From: an uncultured Marvinbryantia sp.
GTDB lineage: Bacteria > Bacillota > Clostridia > Lachnospirales > Lachnospiraceae
NCBI GenBank assembly: GCA_934373455.1
Contig: CAKRON010000034.1
Span: 1 to 22,407 of the forward strand
Length of the DNA: 22,407 nt
Direction of reading: 5' to 3'
Positions 7,350 to 15,459 of this stretch are shown here, one piece after another (the first letter of the stretch is position 1; each line of letters starts with the position of its first letter). The notes beneath the pieces are model-generated. The model ran no database searches and was not told the DNA's origin. It saw nothing but the letters and a program-made list of their open reading frames with translations. The position numbers and the translations under genes were made by a program.

Positions 7350-7517
7350 TTTTACCATCCTCCTAATTTTTCACGAACTATTTAGTCCTCATTGACTATA
7401 TTTGTATTCTATCCGTTTTTTCTTTTTTTTGATACAGACAGAATTTTGAAAAGAGTTCGATTTTTTTACCAGGATTTACCGTCAAGCAAAAAAAAGTTTA
7501 TTTTTTTTAGAAAATGG
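7350..7517 (-). promoter_or_regulatory. Probable control region upstream of the binding-protein gene
   Basis: This 168-bp gap between the kinase stop codon and the binding-protein start is very A/T-rich with long homopolymer A and T runs. A possible -10 box TAGAAT is at 7406-7411 on the minus strand, but the matching -35 position (7429-7434, TATCAA) is poor, as expected for a promoter needing an activator. A TTGACG lies further upstream without a good partner. An A-run/T-run hairpin near 7485-7510 could be a weak terminator after the kinase gene. I propose that the adjacent response regulator acts here; this is inference. Confidence 0.3.
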
Positions 7518-8972
7518 TTATTTTTTTATTGCCGGGATTTCCACTCTTGTCTCTGTTCCTTCTCCATATGTACTGCTGATCCAGACTCCATACTGTGGTC
7601 CATAATTTAATTTTATTCGCTGTACCACATTATATAGTCCAAAACCGGAAGAATCCGTATTTTTTTCATCCAGGTGATCGCTGTTCATTTCTTTCTGCAC
7701 TTCTGCCAGCTGCTCCGGTGTCATCCCCATTCCATTATCTGTTACAAGAAAAACCAGATACCCGGAATCCAGATGTCCGGTTACACGAATACGCCCAAGA
7801 CCCCTTTTATTTTTTATTCCATGGTATAAAGCATTTTCAACCAGTGGCTGCAATGTCAGCTTCAGGATCTGATATTCATACATCTCTTTTGGTATATCAA
7901 TTTCATACTCCAGAATATCCTGATAACGGAACTGCTGGATCTGAAGATAACTGCGAATATGGGATTCTTCTTCCTCCACAGTAATATAATCCCGTCCTTT
8001 GCTCAATGTCGTCCGGAAGAAATCCGATAATGCCGTAACCATCATGATGACCTGCTCTTTTTCTCCGGCCTCTGCCAGCCAGATGATGGCATCCAGGGTA
8101 TTATAAAGGAAATGTGGGTTGATCTGTGCCTGCAGCAGCTTCTGTTCTGTAGTTCGAAGATTCATCTGTTCAATCTGAATATCTTCTACCAGATTTCCAA
8201 TCCGCTCTACCATCTGATTAAACCCATCTGCCAATTCTTCCAGTTCTTCATCACCATCTTCCAGACTTGCTCTGACAGAAAAATCTCCATGACCAGCTTT
8301 TCTGCTTACCATACGAAGCTGATCTATCCCTTTGGTCAAATTATGGCTGATTTTTCGACTGAGCAATAATGCACTGATCAGGATCGTCAATACGATGATT
8401 AGAGACATTTCTATCGCTGTCATAACATCTTTTCGAATTCCTTCTCGCAAGGCTTCCAGATCACTTGCTTCATGATAGATGTATTCCTGTATCTGATCCT
8501 GAATCAATTCTGTCTGCACACGAATATCCAGATCCAGACGTTCCAGATTTCTGTCATAATTTCCGCTTATCGTCGCATCTTTTTTAATCTCCGTTACACT
8601 GTTTTCCAAAGACTGAAGCGATTTCAATATTCTCTGCAAATAATTCTTCGTATACGAAGCACCTGCCAGATCATAAAGTTCCTTAAAATCGTTCTTCGCC
8701 TGACTGATCAGCTGTTGAGGCGTATCTGTATCCACAAGTTCCTCTGCACGTTCTGAATTCACAACAATAATGTACATGGTGTAATCGATCTGTTCTTTCA
8801 GTTCCAGATTATATTCATTTGCAGTTGTAATATTTTGAACCGTTTCGTCATATCTTTCTGAAAAACGATACAACATAATAATCAGATATAATGCAATCAC
8901 CAAAAGGGGAATAAAGCATACTGCAACCAGGACATTGATTCGATTCCTTAATGATGTTTTTTTATTTTTCAT
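7518..8972 (-). CDS. Sensor histidine kinase, YesM/LytS type
   Basis: Membrane sensor kinase of 484 residues. Membrane segments lie at about 13-36 and 183-205, enclosing an outside domain of ~145 residues that looks all-helical and contains no recognisable sugar-binding fold. A HAMP linker follows (about 205-262), then the His_kinase domain with phospho-acceptor His287 in QINPHFLYN. The ATPase domain has NALYHGIKNKRG, TDNGMGM and SGFGLYNVVQRI. The order of domains is that of YesM/LytS kinases. The gene begins 12 bp after the response-regulator stop codon, with GGGAGA ahead of its ATG, so the pair is co-expressed. Placement between arabinose catabolic and transport genes implies that it senses arabinose or an arabinose-containing glycan. 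A helical sensor domain suggests that it reads a sugar-loaded binding protein rather than free sugar. Confidence 0.92.
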   Translation of the reverse strand: MKNKKTSLRNRINVLVAVCFIPLLVIALYLIIMLYRFSERYDETVQNITTANEYNLELKEQIDYTMYIIVVNSERAEELVDTDTPQQLISQAKNDFKELYDLAGASYTKNYLQRILKSLQSLENSVTEIKKDATISGNYDRNLERLDLDIRVQTELIQDQIQEYIYHEASDLEALREGIRKDVMTAIEMSLIIVLTILISALLLSRKISHNLTKGIDQLRMVSRKAGHGDFSVRASLEDGDEELEELADGFNQMVERIGNLVEDIQIEQMNLRTTEQKLLQAQINPHFLYNTLDAIIWLAEAGEKEQVIMMVTALSDFFRTTLSKGRDYITVEEEESHIRSYLQIQQFRYQDILEYEIDIPKEMYEYQILKLTLQPLVENALYHGIKNKRGLGRIRVTGHLDSGYLVFLVTDNGMGMTPEQLAEVQKEMNSDHLDEKNTDSSGFGLYNVVQRIKLNYGPQYGVWISSTYGEGTETRVEIPAIKK

Positions 8973-8984
8973 GGAATTCTCCCG

Positions 8985-10601
8985 TTATTTTCGACTCCTG
9001 TATTCTTTAGGGCTGCATCCGACTATTTTTTTGAAAATATAACTGAAATAATGCGAATCCTTATAGCCTACCTCATATCCAATTTCTGCCGTTCTCATCG
9101 TGGAACACATCAGGAGTTCTTTCGCTTTATCCAGGCGCACACGTGTCAGGTATTCTACAAATGTCTGACCCATTTCATTGCTGAATATCGTACTGAAATA
9201 ACTTGGACTGATGTTTACCTGTGCTGCCACTGTATTCAACGACATATCATCATGCTTATAATTCTCATCGATAAAACTCTTTGCATCTTCCAGAAGTTTA
9301 CTGTATTTTTTCTTAGAATGTCCATCTCTGAGCTGCATCGTTTCAGTAAACAGAATTCCGATCTGTTCGCGCAGTTCCCCGGCACTTCCTGCTTTCTCTA
9401 CAATTTGATTGATATCTCTGCATTCTTCCGGCAGATTCTCTGTCGGTATCTCCAGATTATCCAGAAAATCAGATGCACAGAAAAAAAGATCCATGACTAC
9501 ATACTGTCGATATAAAAGAGATTTACAGTTCTGCTCTCCGATCCCCTGAAACAGTTCATCCAGAAAACTGTCCACTTCTTCCACAGTTCCGTTTTTGAAA
9601 AAGCGTTCCACCAATTCATGTTCTCTTTTTTTGGACAGCATCTTGCTCACATCTATTTTCCCGTCATTTTCCGTCTGCCTTTGCAGCAACTCACTGCTGT
9701 CTGCAATCTGGTTTGCATCCAGGAAAAATCTGCTGGAAAATGCTCTGGCTGCTTCTTTATAAGATGTCTGTATATCACCAATCCGATGCACCACACTTCC
9801 GATCCCACCGAAATATTCCACATTCGGATAGCTTTCAGTAAGCACCAGCAATTCTTTTTTGACTTCCTCGAACGTATTGTGAACCTCTTCCTCTGATTCT
9901 CCTTTTATTAAAAATGCCCACCCTTCCGGGCTTCTGTCAAAACTAAGGGCATTTTTCCAGGCACCTGTCAGATCATTCACCTTTTCTGACGCACGGTTCA
10001 GTTCTTCCGAACATCCGGTAGCATCTCCCTCTTCCATCAATTTAAACAGAAAAACCAGATAGGCTGATGCTGTAAAATCCATGCCCAGGCGCTGGCCTTT
10101 TTCCAGAAGTTCCATCGTGGAAAGACGATTTGACACCAGCGATCCCCATAATTTATGTTTTTCCTGGAGCGTATTCTCCTCCATTTCCTTTTCATAACGT
10201 TCGATCAGTCTCGCATTATCCTGCTCTTTTTCAATCATATCTGCTACTTTTTTGACTGCTTCCAGAAGCTTTGCGGAACTGATCGGCTTGAGCAAATAGT
10301 CTGTAACACCGATCCCAATCGCAGTCTTGGCATAATCAAATTCATTATATCCACTTAAAATAATGATCTTGATCTGTGGCAGTTCTTTCTTTACCAGTCT
10401 GCTGAGTTCAAGACCATCCATAAATGGCATCCGGATATCTGTAATCAGAATGTCCGGTTTTTCTCTCTTTATAAGCGGATAGGCCAGCTCTCCGTCGCTG
10501 GCCTCTCCTACAAATTCAAATCCTTCCTGCTCCCACGGAATATTATTCTTGATTCCGTTTCGCATAACTACTTCATCTTCTACTAAAAAAACTTTTATCA
10601 T
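8985..10601 (-). CDS. Response regulator with AraC-type DNA-binding domain, YesN type
   Basis: Transcription factor of 538 residues controlled by the neighbouring kinase. An N-terminal receiver domain (about 1-120) has acidic residues in LVEDE, phospho-acceptor Asp55 in ITDIRMP and Lys105 in LLKPIS. A long middle region (about 125-430) resembles the YesN-family linker. The C-terminal 103 residues (about 436-538) form a double helix-turn-helix AraC domain, with VAAQVNISPSYFSTIFSNE and VGYKDSHYFSYIFKK as the two recognition segments. Its ribosome site (AGAGG) overlaps the end of araD, nine bases upstream, so expression is tied to araD. Likely targets are the araA promoter and/or the gap before the binding-protein gene; this is inference from position. 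Confidence 0.93.
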   Translation of the reverse strand: MIKVFLVEDEVVMRNGIKNNIPWEQEGFEFVGEASDGELAYPLIKREKPDILITDIRMPFMDGLELSRLVKKELPQIKIIILSGYNEFDYAKTAIGIGVTDYLLKPISSAKLLEAVKKVADMIEKEQDNARLIERYEKEMEENTLQEKHKLWGSLVSNRLSTMELLEKGQRLGMDFTASAYLVFLFKLMEEGDATGCSEELNRASEKVNDLTGAWKNALSFDRSPEGWAFLIKGESEEEVHNTFEEVKKELLVLTESYPNVEYFGGIGSVVHRIGDIQTSYKEAARAFSSRFFLDANQIADSSELLQRQTENDGKIDVSKMLSKKREHELVERFFKNGTVEEVDSFLDELFQGIGEQNCKSLLYRQYVVMDLFFCASDFLDNLEIPTENLPEECRDINQIVEKAGSAGELREQIGILFTETMQLRDGHSKKKYSKLLEDAKSFIDENYKHDDMSLNTVAAQVNISPSYFSTIFSNEMGQTFVEYLTRVRLDKAKELLMCSTMRTAEIGYEVGYKDSHYFSYIFKKIVGCSPKEYRSRK

Positions 10602-10610
10602 GTAGATTTT

Positions 10611-11297
10611 TTACCTCTGTCCATAATATGCATTTGCACCATGTTTCCGATAATAATGCTTGTCCTGAAGATCCTGTGGTGCCGGCTGAATATGGGAATT
10701 AATCTGTTCTGCACGTGCAGCCATCTTTGCAACTTCCTCCAGAACGACTGCATTATGTACTGCTTCATGTCCATCTTTACCCCAGGTAAATGGTCCATGA
10801 TTCTTGCAGAGAACTGCTGGCACTGCTTCGTAATCACGTTCTTTGAACATGTCTACGATCAGAAGTCCTGTATTCTTTTCATATTCATCAAATTCGTGAC
10901 CTACCAGGCATCTTGCACATGGAATCTCTCCGTACATATAATCGGCATGTGTTGTTCCGTAGCAAGGAATGGCTCTTCCTGCCTGTGCCCAGCTGGTAGC
11001 CCATGGTGAATGGGTATGTACTACACCGCCGATCTTTGGAAATGCCTTATATAATTCCAGATGCGTTGCGGTATCAGAAGAAGGATTGTATTTTCCTTCT
11101 ACTTTATTGCCGTTCAGATCCATCAGCACCATATCATCCGGTGTCAGTTTATCATAATCCACACCACTTGGCTTGATTGCAAAAATACCACTTTCACGAT
11201 CGATTTCGCTGACATTTCCCCATGTAAATGTTACCAGTCCATATTTTGGAAGAAGCATATTTGCTTCGTATACGCGTTTCTTTAATTCCTCTAACAT
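10611..11297 (-). CDS. araD: L-ribulose-5-phosphate 4-epimerase
   Basis: Converts L-ribulose 5-phosphate to D-xylulose 5-phosphate, the last dedicated step of L-arabinose breakdown before the pentose phosphate pathway. The 228-residue class II aldolase-fold protein matches the E. coli enzyme (231) in length. Metal ligands are visible as His94 and His96 (VVHTHSPWA) and His167 (CKNHGPFTWG). Asp75 and neighbours in SSDTATH correspond to the catalytic Asp region, and a C-terminal Tyr pair (AYYGQR) sits where the catalytic Tyr is expected. The ribosome site (TAAGGAG) overlaps the kinase-gene stop codon 12 bases upstream. The related fuculose-phosphate aldolase and UlaF families are alternatives, but the araA neighbourhood settles the role. 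Confidence 0.94.
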   Translation of the reverse strand: MLEELKKRVYEANMLLPKYGLVTFTWGNVSEIDRESGIFAIKPSGVDYDKLTPDDMVLMDLNGNKVEGKYNPSSDTATHLELYKAFPKIGGVVHTHSPWATSWAQAGRAIPCYGTTHADYMYGEIPCARCLVGHEFDEYEKNTGLLIVDMFKERDYEAVPAVLCKNHGPFTWGKDGHEAVHNAVVLEEVAKMAARAEQINSHIQPAPQDLQDKHYYRKHGANAYYGQR

Positions 11298-11309
11298 ATT
11301 TTGCTCTCC

Positions 11310-12911
11310 TTAACTGTTTACTTTCAATGTCTCTACTGCTGCTTTTTCTGCTGCCAGTGTTGGCACATAGGATGCCATAAAATCTTCAAAGCCTTTCACA
11401 TCTGCTGCATCAGGAGCCATTGTTGTTCCCTCCTGTCCTGCAAATACTTCTTTGCTTAAGTATTCATCCAAAGTCTGACCTTCTTCTTTATTCTTCATAT
11501 AAGATGCAAGCAATGCAATTCCCCATGCTCCGCCTTCTCCTGCTGTTTCCATAACTGTCACTGGTGTATTCATAGCAGCTGCCATGATACTCTGTCCAAC
11601 TCCTTTTGTCTTAAACAGTCCACCATGTCCCATCAGGCGATCCAGTTCTACATTTTCCTGCTGTGTCAGAATATCCATACCCATTTTCAGTGTAGCCACT
11701 GAGGAATACAGGTGGGATCTCATAAAGTTTGCAAGGTTGAAATGTGCATTTGGTGTACGGACAAATAATGGACGGCCTTCTTCCAATCCAGAAATCGGTT
11801 CTCCTGAGAAGTAATTATAAGATACCAGTCCGCCACAGTCCTTGTCACCTTCCAGTGCCTTATTATACAGTGTGCCGTACAGGTTGTTCATATCTACTTC
11901 CATTCCCATCGTTTCCATAAATTCACGGAACAGTCCAACCCATGCATTTAAATCTGATGTACAGGTATTACAATGTACCATAGCTACCAGACTGCCATCC
12001 GGTGTAGTTACCATATCCAGTTCCGGATATGCTTTGGACAGATCTTTCTCCAGTACTGCCATCAGGAAAATGGATGTACCTGCTGACACATTTCCTGTAC
12101 GCTGTTTTACGCTGTTGGTTGCTGCCATACCTGTTCCTGCATCACCTTCTGCCGGGCATACCGGGATGCCGCTTTTCAGCTTACCGGACACATCCAGTTT
12201 CTTAGCGCCTTCTTCTGTCAGTACACCTGCTTTTTCACCAGCAACCATTACTTTCGGAAGAATGTCTCTTAATTTCCATGCAAAATGCTTGTCTGCAACC
12301 AGCGCATCAAATTTCTGTACCATAGCTTCATCGTAGTCTTTTTTGCTACAGTCAATCGGGAACATACCAGATGCATCACCAACACCAAGGTTCTTTTCAC
12401 CTGTCAGCTGCCAGTGAATATAACCTGCAAGTGTCGTAATATAGGTAATATCCTTCACATGGCTCTCTTCGTTTAAGATTGCCTGATAAAGATGTGCGAT
12501 ACTCCATCTCTGAGGAATATTGTAATTAAATTCTTTAAACAGTTTTTCAGATGCTTCTGCTGTAATCGTATTTCTCCAGGTACGGAACGGTACCAGAAGT
12601 TCTTCTTCTTTATCAAATGCCATATAACCATGCATCATAGCAGAAAATCCAATTGCTCCAATATTCTCCAGTTCTACATCATACTGCTTCTTCACATCTG
12701 CAGCCATATCTGCATAGGCTTTCTGCAGTCCACCCCAGATATCTCCCAATGTATAAGTCCAGATACCATGATCCAGACGGTTCTCCCATTCATGACTTCC
12801 TGACGCAATTGGTGCATTTGTAGAGTCAACCAGAACTGCTTTGATTCTTGTTGAACCAAATTCGATACCAAGCGCTGTTTTTGCATTTAAAATGTCCTCT
12901 CTAATACCCAT
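11310..12911 (-). CDS. araB: FGGY-family carbohydrate kinase, probable L-ribulokinase
   Basis: Predicted to phosphorylate L-ribulose with ATP to give L-ribulose 5-phosphate. The 533-residue protein has the FGGY two-domain actin-like fold: phosphate-1 loop [15 protein letters not shown] (15-29), substrate-side [12 protein letters not shown] (about 98-109), phosphate-2 region GNVSAGTS and adenosine-side [11 protein letters not shown] near the C-terminus. It is not obviously of the classic E. coli AraB subgroup by sequence feel; it looks more like the alternative kinases found with araA and araD in Clostridia and Bacteroides. The ribulokinase role therefore rests on context between araA and araD. 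ATG at 12911 is preceded by AAGGAGAAGAGGAT. A 90-bp gap with a large hairpin separates it from araA. Confidence 0.85.
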   Translation of the reverse strand: MGIREDILNAKTALGIEFGSTRIKAVLVDSTNAPIASGSHEWENRLDHGIWTYTLGDIWGGLQKAYADMAADVKKQYDVELENIGAIGFSAMMHGYMAFDKEEELLVPFRTWRNTITAEASEKLFKEFNYNIPQRWSIAHLYQAILNEESHVKDITYITTLAGYIHWQLTGEKNLGVGDASGMFPIDCSKKDYDEAMVQKFDALVADKHFAWKLRDILPKVMVAGEKAGVLTEEGAKKLDVSGKLKSGIPVCPAEGDAGTGMAATNSVKQRTGNVSAGTSIFLMAVLEKDLSKAYPELDMVTTPDGSLVAMVHCNTCTSDLNAWVGLFREFMETMGMEVDMNNLYGTLYNKALEGDKDCGGLVSYNYFSGEPISGLEEGRPLFVRTPNAHFNLANFMRSHLYSSVATLKMGMDILTQQENVELDRLMGHGGLFKTKGVGQSIMAAAMNTPVTVMETAGEGGAWGIALLASYMKNKEEGQTLDEYLSKEVFAGQEGTTMAPDAADVKGFEDFMASYVPTLAAEKAAVETLKVNS

Positions 12912-12937
12912 ATCCTCTTCTCCTTCTTAACTCATAT

Positions 12938-12971
12938 TACCGAGGGCAGACTTATCCCTCTGTCCTCGGTA
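12938..12971. other. Long hairpin in the araA-araB intergenic gap
   Basis: TACCGAGG (12938-12945) pairs with CCTCGGTA (12964-12971), and inside it CAGA (12947-12950) pairs with TCTG (12959-12962), leaving an 8-base loop. No U-run follows on either strand, so it is more likely a message-processing or stability element separating araA and araB levels than a terminator. The structure is seen directly; the role is inferred. Confidence 0.55.
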
Positions 12972-12985
12972 TATTATTATCACTA

Positions 12986-13001
12986 TTTCAAGTCGAATGT
13001 C
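12986..13001 (+). repeat. 16-bp fragment resembling the dispersed repeat end
   Basis: TTTCAAGTCGAATGTC matches 22346-22361 of repeat copy 2 at 15 of 16 positions, in the same orientation. It directly abuts the araA stop codon at 13002-13004. It could be a degenerate repeat end or a chance match; the repeat core (GGCGCGTGATTCTGG) is absent here. Confidence 0.35.
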
Positions 13002-14498
13002 TTATCTGTAAAACAGGCTTCCAAGCTGAAGATCTCTCTTGAAATCTCTGATTTTTGTATCTTTGTCAATATAAACTGCTTCGATACCCATTGCTGCTGC
13101 CCAATCTCCCATCTGCTCTGCTGTCAGGTCATAAGAGAATGCGGTATGATGAGCGCCGCCTGCCAGAATCCATGCTTCTGCTCCTGTTGCAAGACTTGGC
13201 TGTGGTGTCCAGAATGCAGTTGCTACCGGAAGCTTCGGCATTGGTTTTTCTACTTTCTTACACTCTACATCATTGATAATCAGGCGGAATCTGTTTCCGA
13301 GATCAATCAGAGAAGTAGCAATTGCCGGTCCTGTCTTTGATGTGTAAACCAGACGTGCCGGATCTTCTCTGTCACCCATGGAAAGTGGGCATACCTTGAT
13401 ACCAATCGGACCATCTGCAATTGTTGGGCATACTTCCAACATATGTGCCTGAAGGATGCCTTCTTTTCCAGGTACCAGATTGTATGTATAATCTTCCATA
13501 AAGGAAGTTCCCTTTGCATCTTTCTTGCCGGCCGTCATAATCTTCATTAAGCGAACCATGGCAGCTGTCTTCCAGTCACCTTCGCCGCCGAAGCCATAGC
13601 CTTTTTCCATCAGTCTCTGAATTGCCAGACCTGGCAGCTGCTGAAGCGCACCAAGATCACCAAAATGAGTAACGATAGCCTGATAATTCTTCTCTTCCAG
13701 GAATTTTTCAAAGCCAATTTCTATACCTGCCTGAACAGCCACGTGTTTCTTAAATTCTTCCGGATCTCTTCCTTCCAGAATGATATCATATTTGCTGTAG
13801 TATTCTTCTACCAGTGTGTCGATTTCATTCTGCGGAACGGCTGCTACATATTCTGCGATTTCATTCACTGGATATGCATCAATCTCCCAGCCGAATTTAA
13901 TCTGTGCTTCTACCTTATCGCCTTCTGTAACAGCTACATTTCTCATATTATCAGCGATACGGCAAACACGAATATGGCTGCTCTCCATAATACCGATTGC
14001 AGTAATCATCCAACTTGCAATTCTTTCCTGCACTTCTTTATCAGCCCAGTGTCCCACAATAACTTTTCTTTCGATTCCCATTCTGGAAACAATGTGGCCA
14101 TATTCTCTGTCACCATGTGCAGACTGGTTCTCATTCATAAAATCCATATCAATGGTATCATATGGAATTTCACGGTTAAACTGTGTATGAAGGTGCATCA
14201 GTGGTTTGCGATATTCCTGTAATCCAAGAATCCAGGACTTTGCCGGTGAAAATGTATGCATCCATGTAATCACGCCGGCACATTCCTCATCTGCATTTGC
14301 TTCATTAAATGTCTTACGAATCAGTTCATTCGTAATTAATGTTGGTTTCCACACGATTTCATAAGGAAGTATTCCGGATTTATTCAGTTCTTCCACAATT
14401 TTCTTAGAATGTTCTGCCACATGTGCCAGACACTCATCACCATACAGATCCTGTGATCCTGTACAAAACCAGAACTTATAGTTTTTCATTGTTTTCAT
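13002..14498 (-). CDS. araA: L-arabinose isomerase
   Basis: Interconverts L-arabinose and L-ribulose, the first step of arabinose catabolism, in the cytoplasm with Mn2+. The 498-residue product matches E. coli AraA (500). From the chosen start, metal and catalytic residues fall close to the E. coli positions: Glu306 in GGEGDWK, Glu335 in SFMEDY, His352 in AHMLEVCP and His450/451 in GGAHHTAFS. I chose the ATG at 14498 because GGAGG lies 9 bases upstream. An in-frame TTG at 14507 directly abuts that GGAGG, so it is unlikely to be used. It is the first gene of the arabinose block, behind a recognisable promoter and an upstream operator-like repeat. Full length, no defects. Confidence 0.96.
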   Translation of the reverse strand: MKTMKNYKFWFCTGSQDLYGDECLAHVAEHSKKIVEELNKSGILPYEIVWKPTLITNELIRKTFNEANADEECAGVITWMHTFSPAKSWILGLQEYRKPLMHLHTQFNREIPYDTIDMDFMNENQSAHGDREYGHIVSRMGIERKVIVGHWADKEVQERIASWMITAIGIMESSHIRVCRIADNMRNVAVTEGDKVEAQIKFGWEIDAYPVNEIAEYVAAVPQNEIDTLVEEYYSKYDIILEGRDPEEFKKHVAVQAGIEIGFEKFLEEKNYQAIVTHFGDLGALQQLPGLAIQRLMEKGYGFGGEGDWKTAAMVRLMKIMTAGKKDAKGTSFMEDYTYNLVPGKEGILQAHMLEVCPTIADGPIGIKVCPLSMGDREDPARLVYTSKTGPAIATSLIDLGNRFRLIINDVECKKVEKPMPKLPVATAFWTPQPSLATGAEAWILAGGAHHTAFSYDLTAEQMGDWAAAMGIEAVYIDKDTKIRDFKRDLQLGSLFYR

Positions 14499-14550
14499 TG
14501 ATGCCAACCTCCATCTATTTCATAAATGTTTTACCAAAAAATCTATATTA

Positions 14551-14579
14551 AATATATCGTGAATGGCATTTTCTCACAA
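14551..14579 (-). promoter_or_regulatory. Promoter of the arabinose operon
   Basis: On the minus strand a -35 box TTGTGA (14574-14579) and a -10 box TATATT (14551-14556) are separated by exactly 17 bases. The predicted transcript start is near 14544, giving a leader of ~45 bases to the araA ATG. The -35 box matches consensus at 4 of 6 bases, typical of a promoter helped by an activator. Confidence 0.6.
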
Positions 14580-14610
14580 GGGAAGAATTTGCGAATTTGG
14601 TTGGATATTT

Positions 14611-14633
14611 TTGTAATACCGTATCATTTACAA
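14611..14633. promoter_or_regulatory. Operator-like inverted repeat upstream of araA
   Basis: TTGTAA (14611-14616) and TTACAA (14628-14633) form a dyad with an 11-base spacer, centred ~78 bases upstream of the predicted araA transcript start. A direct repeat GAATTT-GC-GAATTT (14585-14598) lies between it and the -35 box. The position suits an activator such as the AraC-type response regulator encoded downstream; an AraR-like regulator is an alternative. Binding is inferred only. Confidence 0.4.
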
Positions 14634-14664
14634 GTATTTAAAACTCATTCGCTGTAACATAATA

Positions 14665-14688
14665 ATACCGCCGGTCTCCCGACGGTAT
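14665..14688 (-). terminator. Intrinsic terminator after yqeY
   Basis: On the minus strand ATACCGTCGG pairs with CCGGCGGTAT (10 bp, one G-U) around a GAGA loop, followed by TATTATTATG. It begins 7 bases after the yqeY stop codon and insulates the araA promoter region from transcription coming from the rpn/yqeY side. The U-tract is interrupted, so efficiency is uncertain. Confidence 0.75.
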
Positions 14689-14695
14689 CTACCCT

Positions 14696-15133
14696 TTATT
14701 TACACAGCTCTGCTACTACCTGATTGATAACTTTACCGTCTGCCTTACCTTTCAGTTCAGCCATAACGCTTTTCATAATCATTCCTTTATTCTTTGTTGC
14801 CAGTACATCTGCAAACTTTTCCTGCAGCACTGCCTTTACTTCTTCTGCTGACATCTGCTGCGGTGCAAATTCCTGCATCACATTATAACGGAACTGATAT
14901 TCTTCTTTCAGATCTGCTCTGCTGTCCGGGCAGGTATCAATCTGCTCTTTTACAGACTTTAATTCTTTTAAGATAACCTGGTCCACCATAGATGTCGGAA
15001 TATCTTCTCTGCATCCTGCATCAATTCCTGCTTTCTTTACTGCTGAAACCAGTGCGGAAATAGCATCCTTTCTTGGTTTGTCCTTTGCCTTCATCGCTGC
15101 GATCATTGCTGACTGTAATGTTGCTAATTCCAT
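14696..15133 (-). CDS. yqeY: GatB/YqeY-domain protein
   Basis: A 145-residue, largely helical cytoplasmic protein matching the length of stand-alone YqeY proteins (~147). The family shares the tail domain of the GatB subunit of Asp/Glu-tRNA amidotransferase and is thought to bind tRNA or assist tRNA-dependent processes; its exact role is not settled. Family features are the N-terminal LQSAMIAAMKAKDKPRKDAI helix with basic residues, the middle RYNVMQEFAPQQMS segment (usual form LxxYLPxQLS) and the C-terminal MIMKSVMAELKGKADGKVIN segment. The ATG follows GAGG by about 10 bases. It lies 56 bp after the Rpn-family gene with no clear terminator between, so the two may share a transcript. Confidence 0.9.
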   Translation of the reverse strand: MELATLQSAMIAAMKAKDKPRKDAISALVSAVKKAGIDAGCREDIPTSMVDQVILKELKSVKEQIDTCPDSRADLKEEYQFRYNVMQEFAPQQMSAEEVKAVLQEKFADVLATKNKGMIMKSVMAELKGKADGKVINQVVAELCK

Positions 15134-15189
15134 TTCACATAACCTCTTTTCTCTATATGTTCTGGCTTTAATCTATCACAGGTTTTTCT

Positions 15190-15459
15190 TCATTTCAATA
15201 ATTTCTTTATCATCTGCTCATCCAATTTCAGTTCATCACGCAAAAGTTCTGTAATCTTCTCTTCTTCGATATGCGCTTCTCTTGCCATCCGAACCATTAC
15301 TGCCGCACTTTGTTCGATCCCGGTTTTCATTCCAGCCTTCATTCCAGCTTTCATTCCAGCTTTCATTCCAGCCTTCATTCCGGCATCCCATCCACCTTCG
15401 TATTCAGCCTCGCGCAGCTTCCGTTCTTCCTCTTCTTTATCGTATTCAAAAATACTCAC
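15190..15459 (-). CDS. Possible internal short product of the Rpn gene (RpnS-like)
   Basis: Within the rpn frame, GGAGGT is followed after 7 bases by GTG (15457-15459), codon 223 of the full protein. Starting there gives 89 residues beginning (f)MSIFEYDKEEEERK, then the GMKA repeats and the helical tail ending LLK. Size and location match the short C-terminal antitoxin-like proteins described for E. coli Rpn genes. The ribosome site and start are seen directly. That it is translated and inhibits the nuclease is inference. The same codons (Ala-Glu-Val) could carry the motif by chance. Confidence 0.45.
   Translation of the reverse strand: MSIFEYDKEEEERKLREAEYEGGWDAGMKAGMKAGMKAGMKAGMKTGIEQSAAVMVRMAREAHIEEEKITELLRDELKLDEQMIKKLLK

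Noticed and set aside
14499..14507. Upstream TTG start for araA
   Set aside because: The GGAGG motif directly abuts this TTG but is at proper spacing (9 bases) for the ATG at 14498.
15326..15385. Short regular repeats considered as a CRISPR array
   Set aside because: The units are 12 bp, contiguous without spacers, and in frame inside a protein gene.
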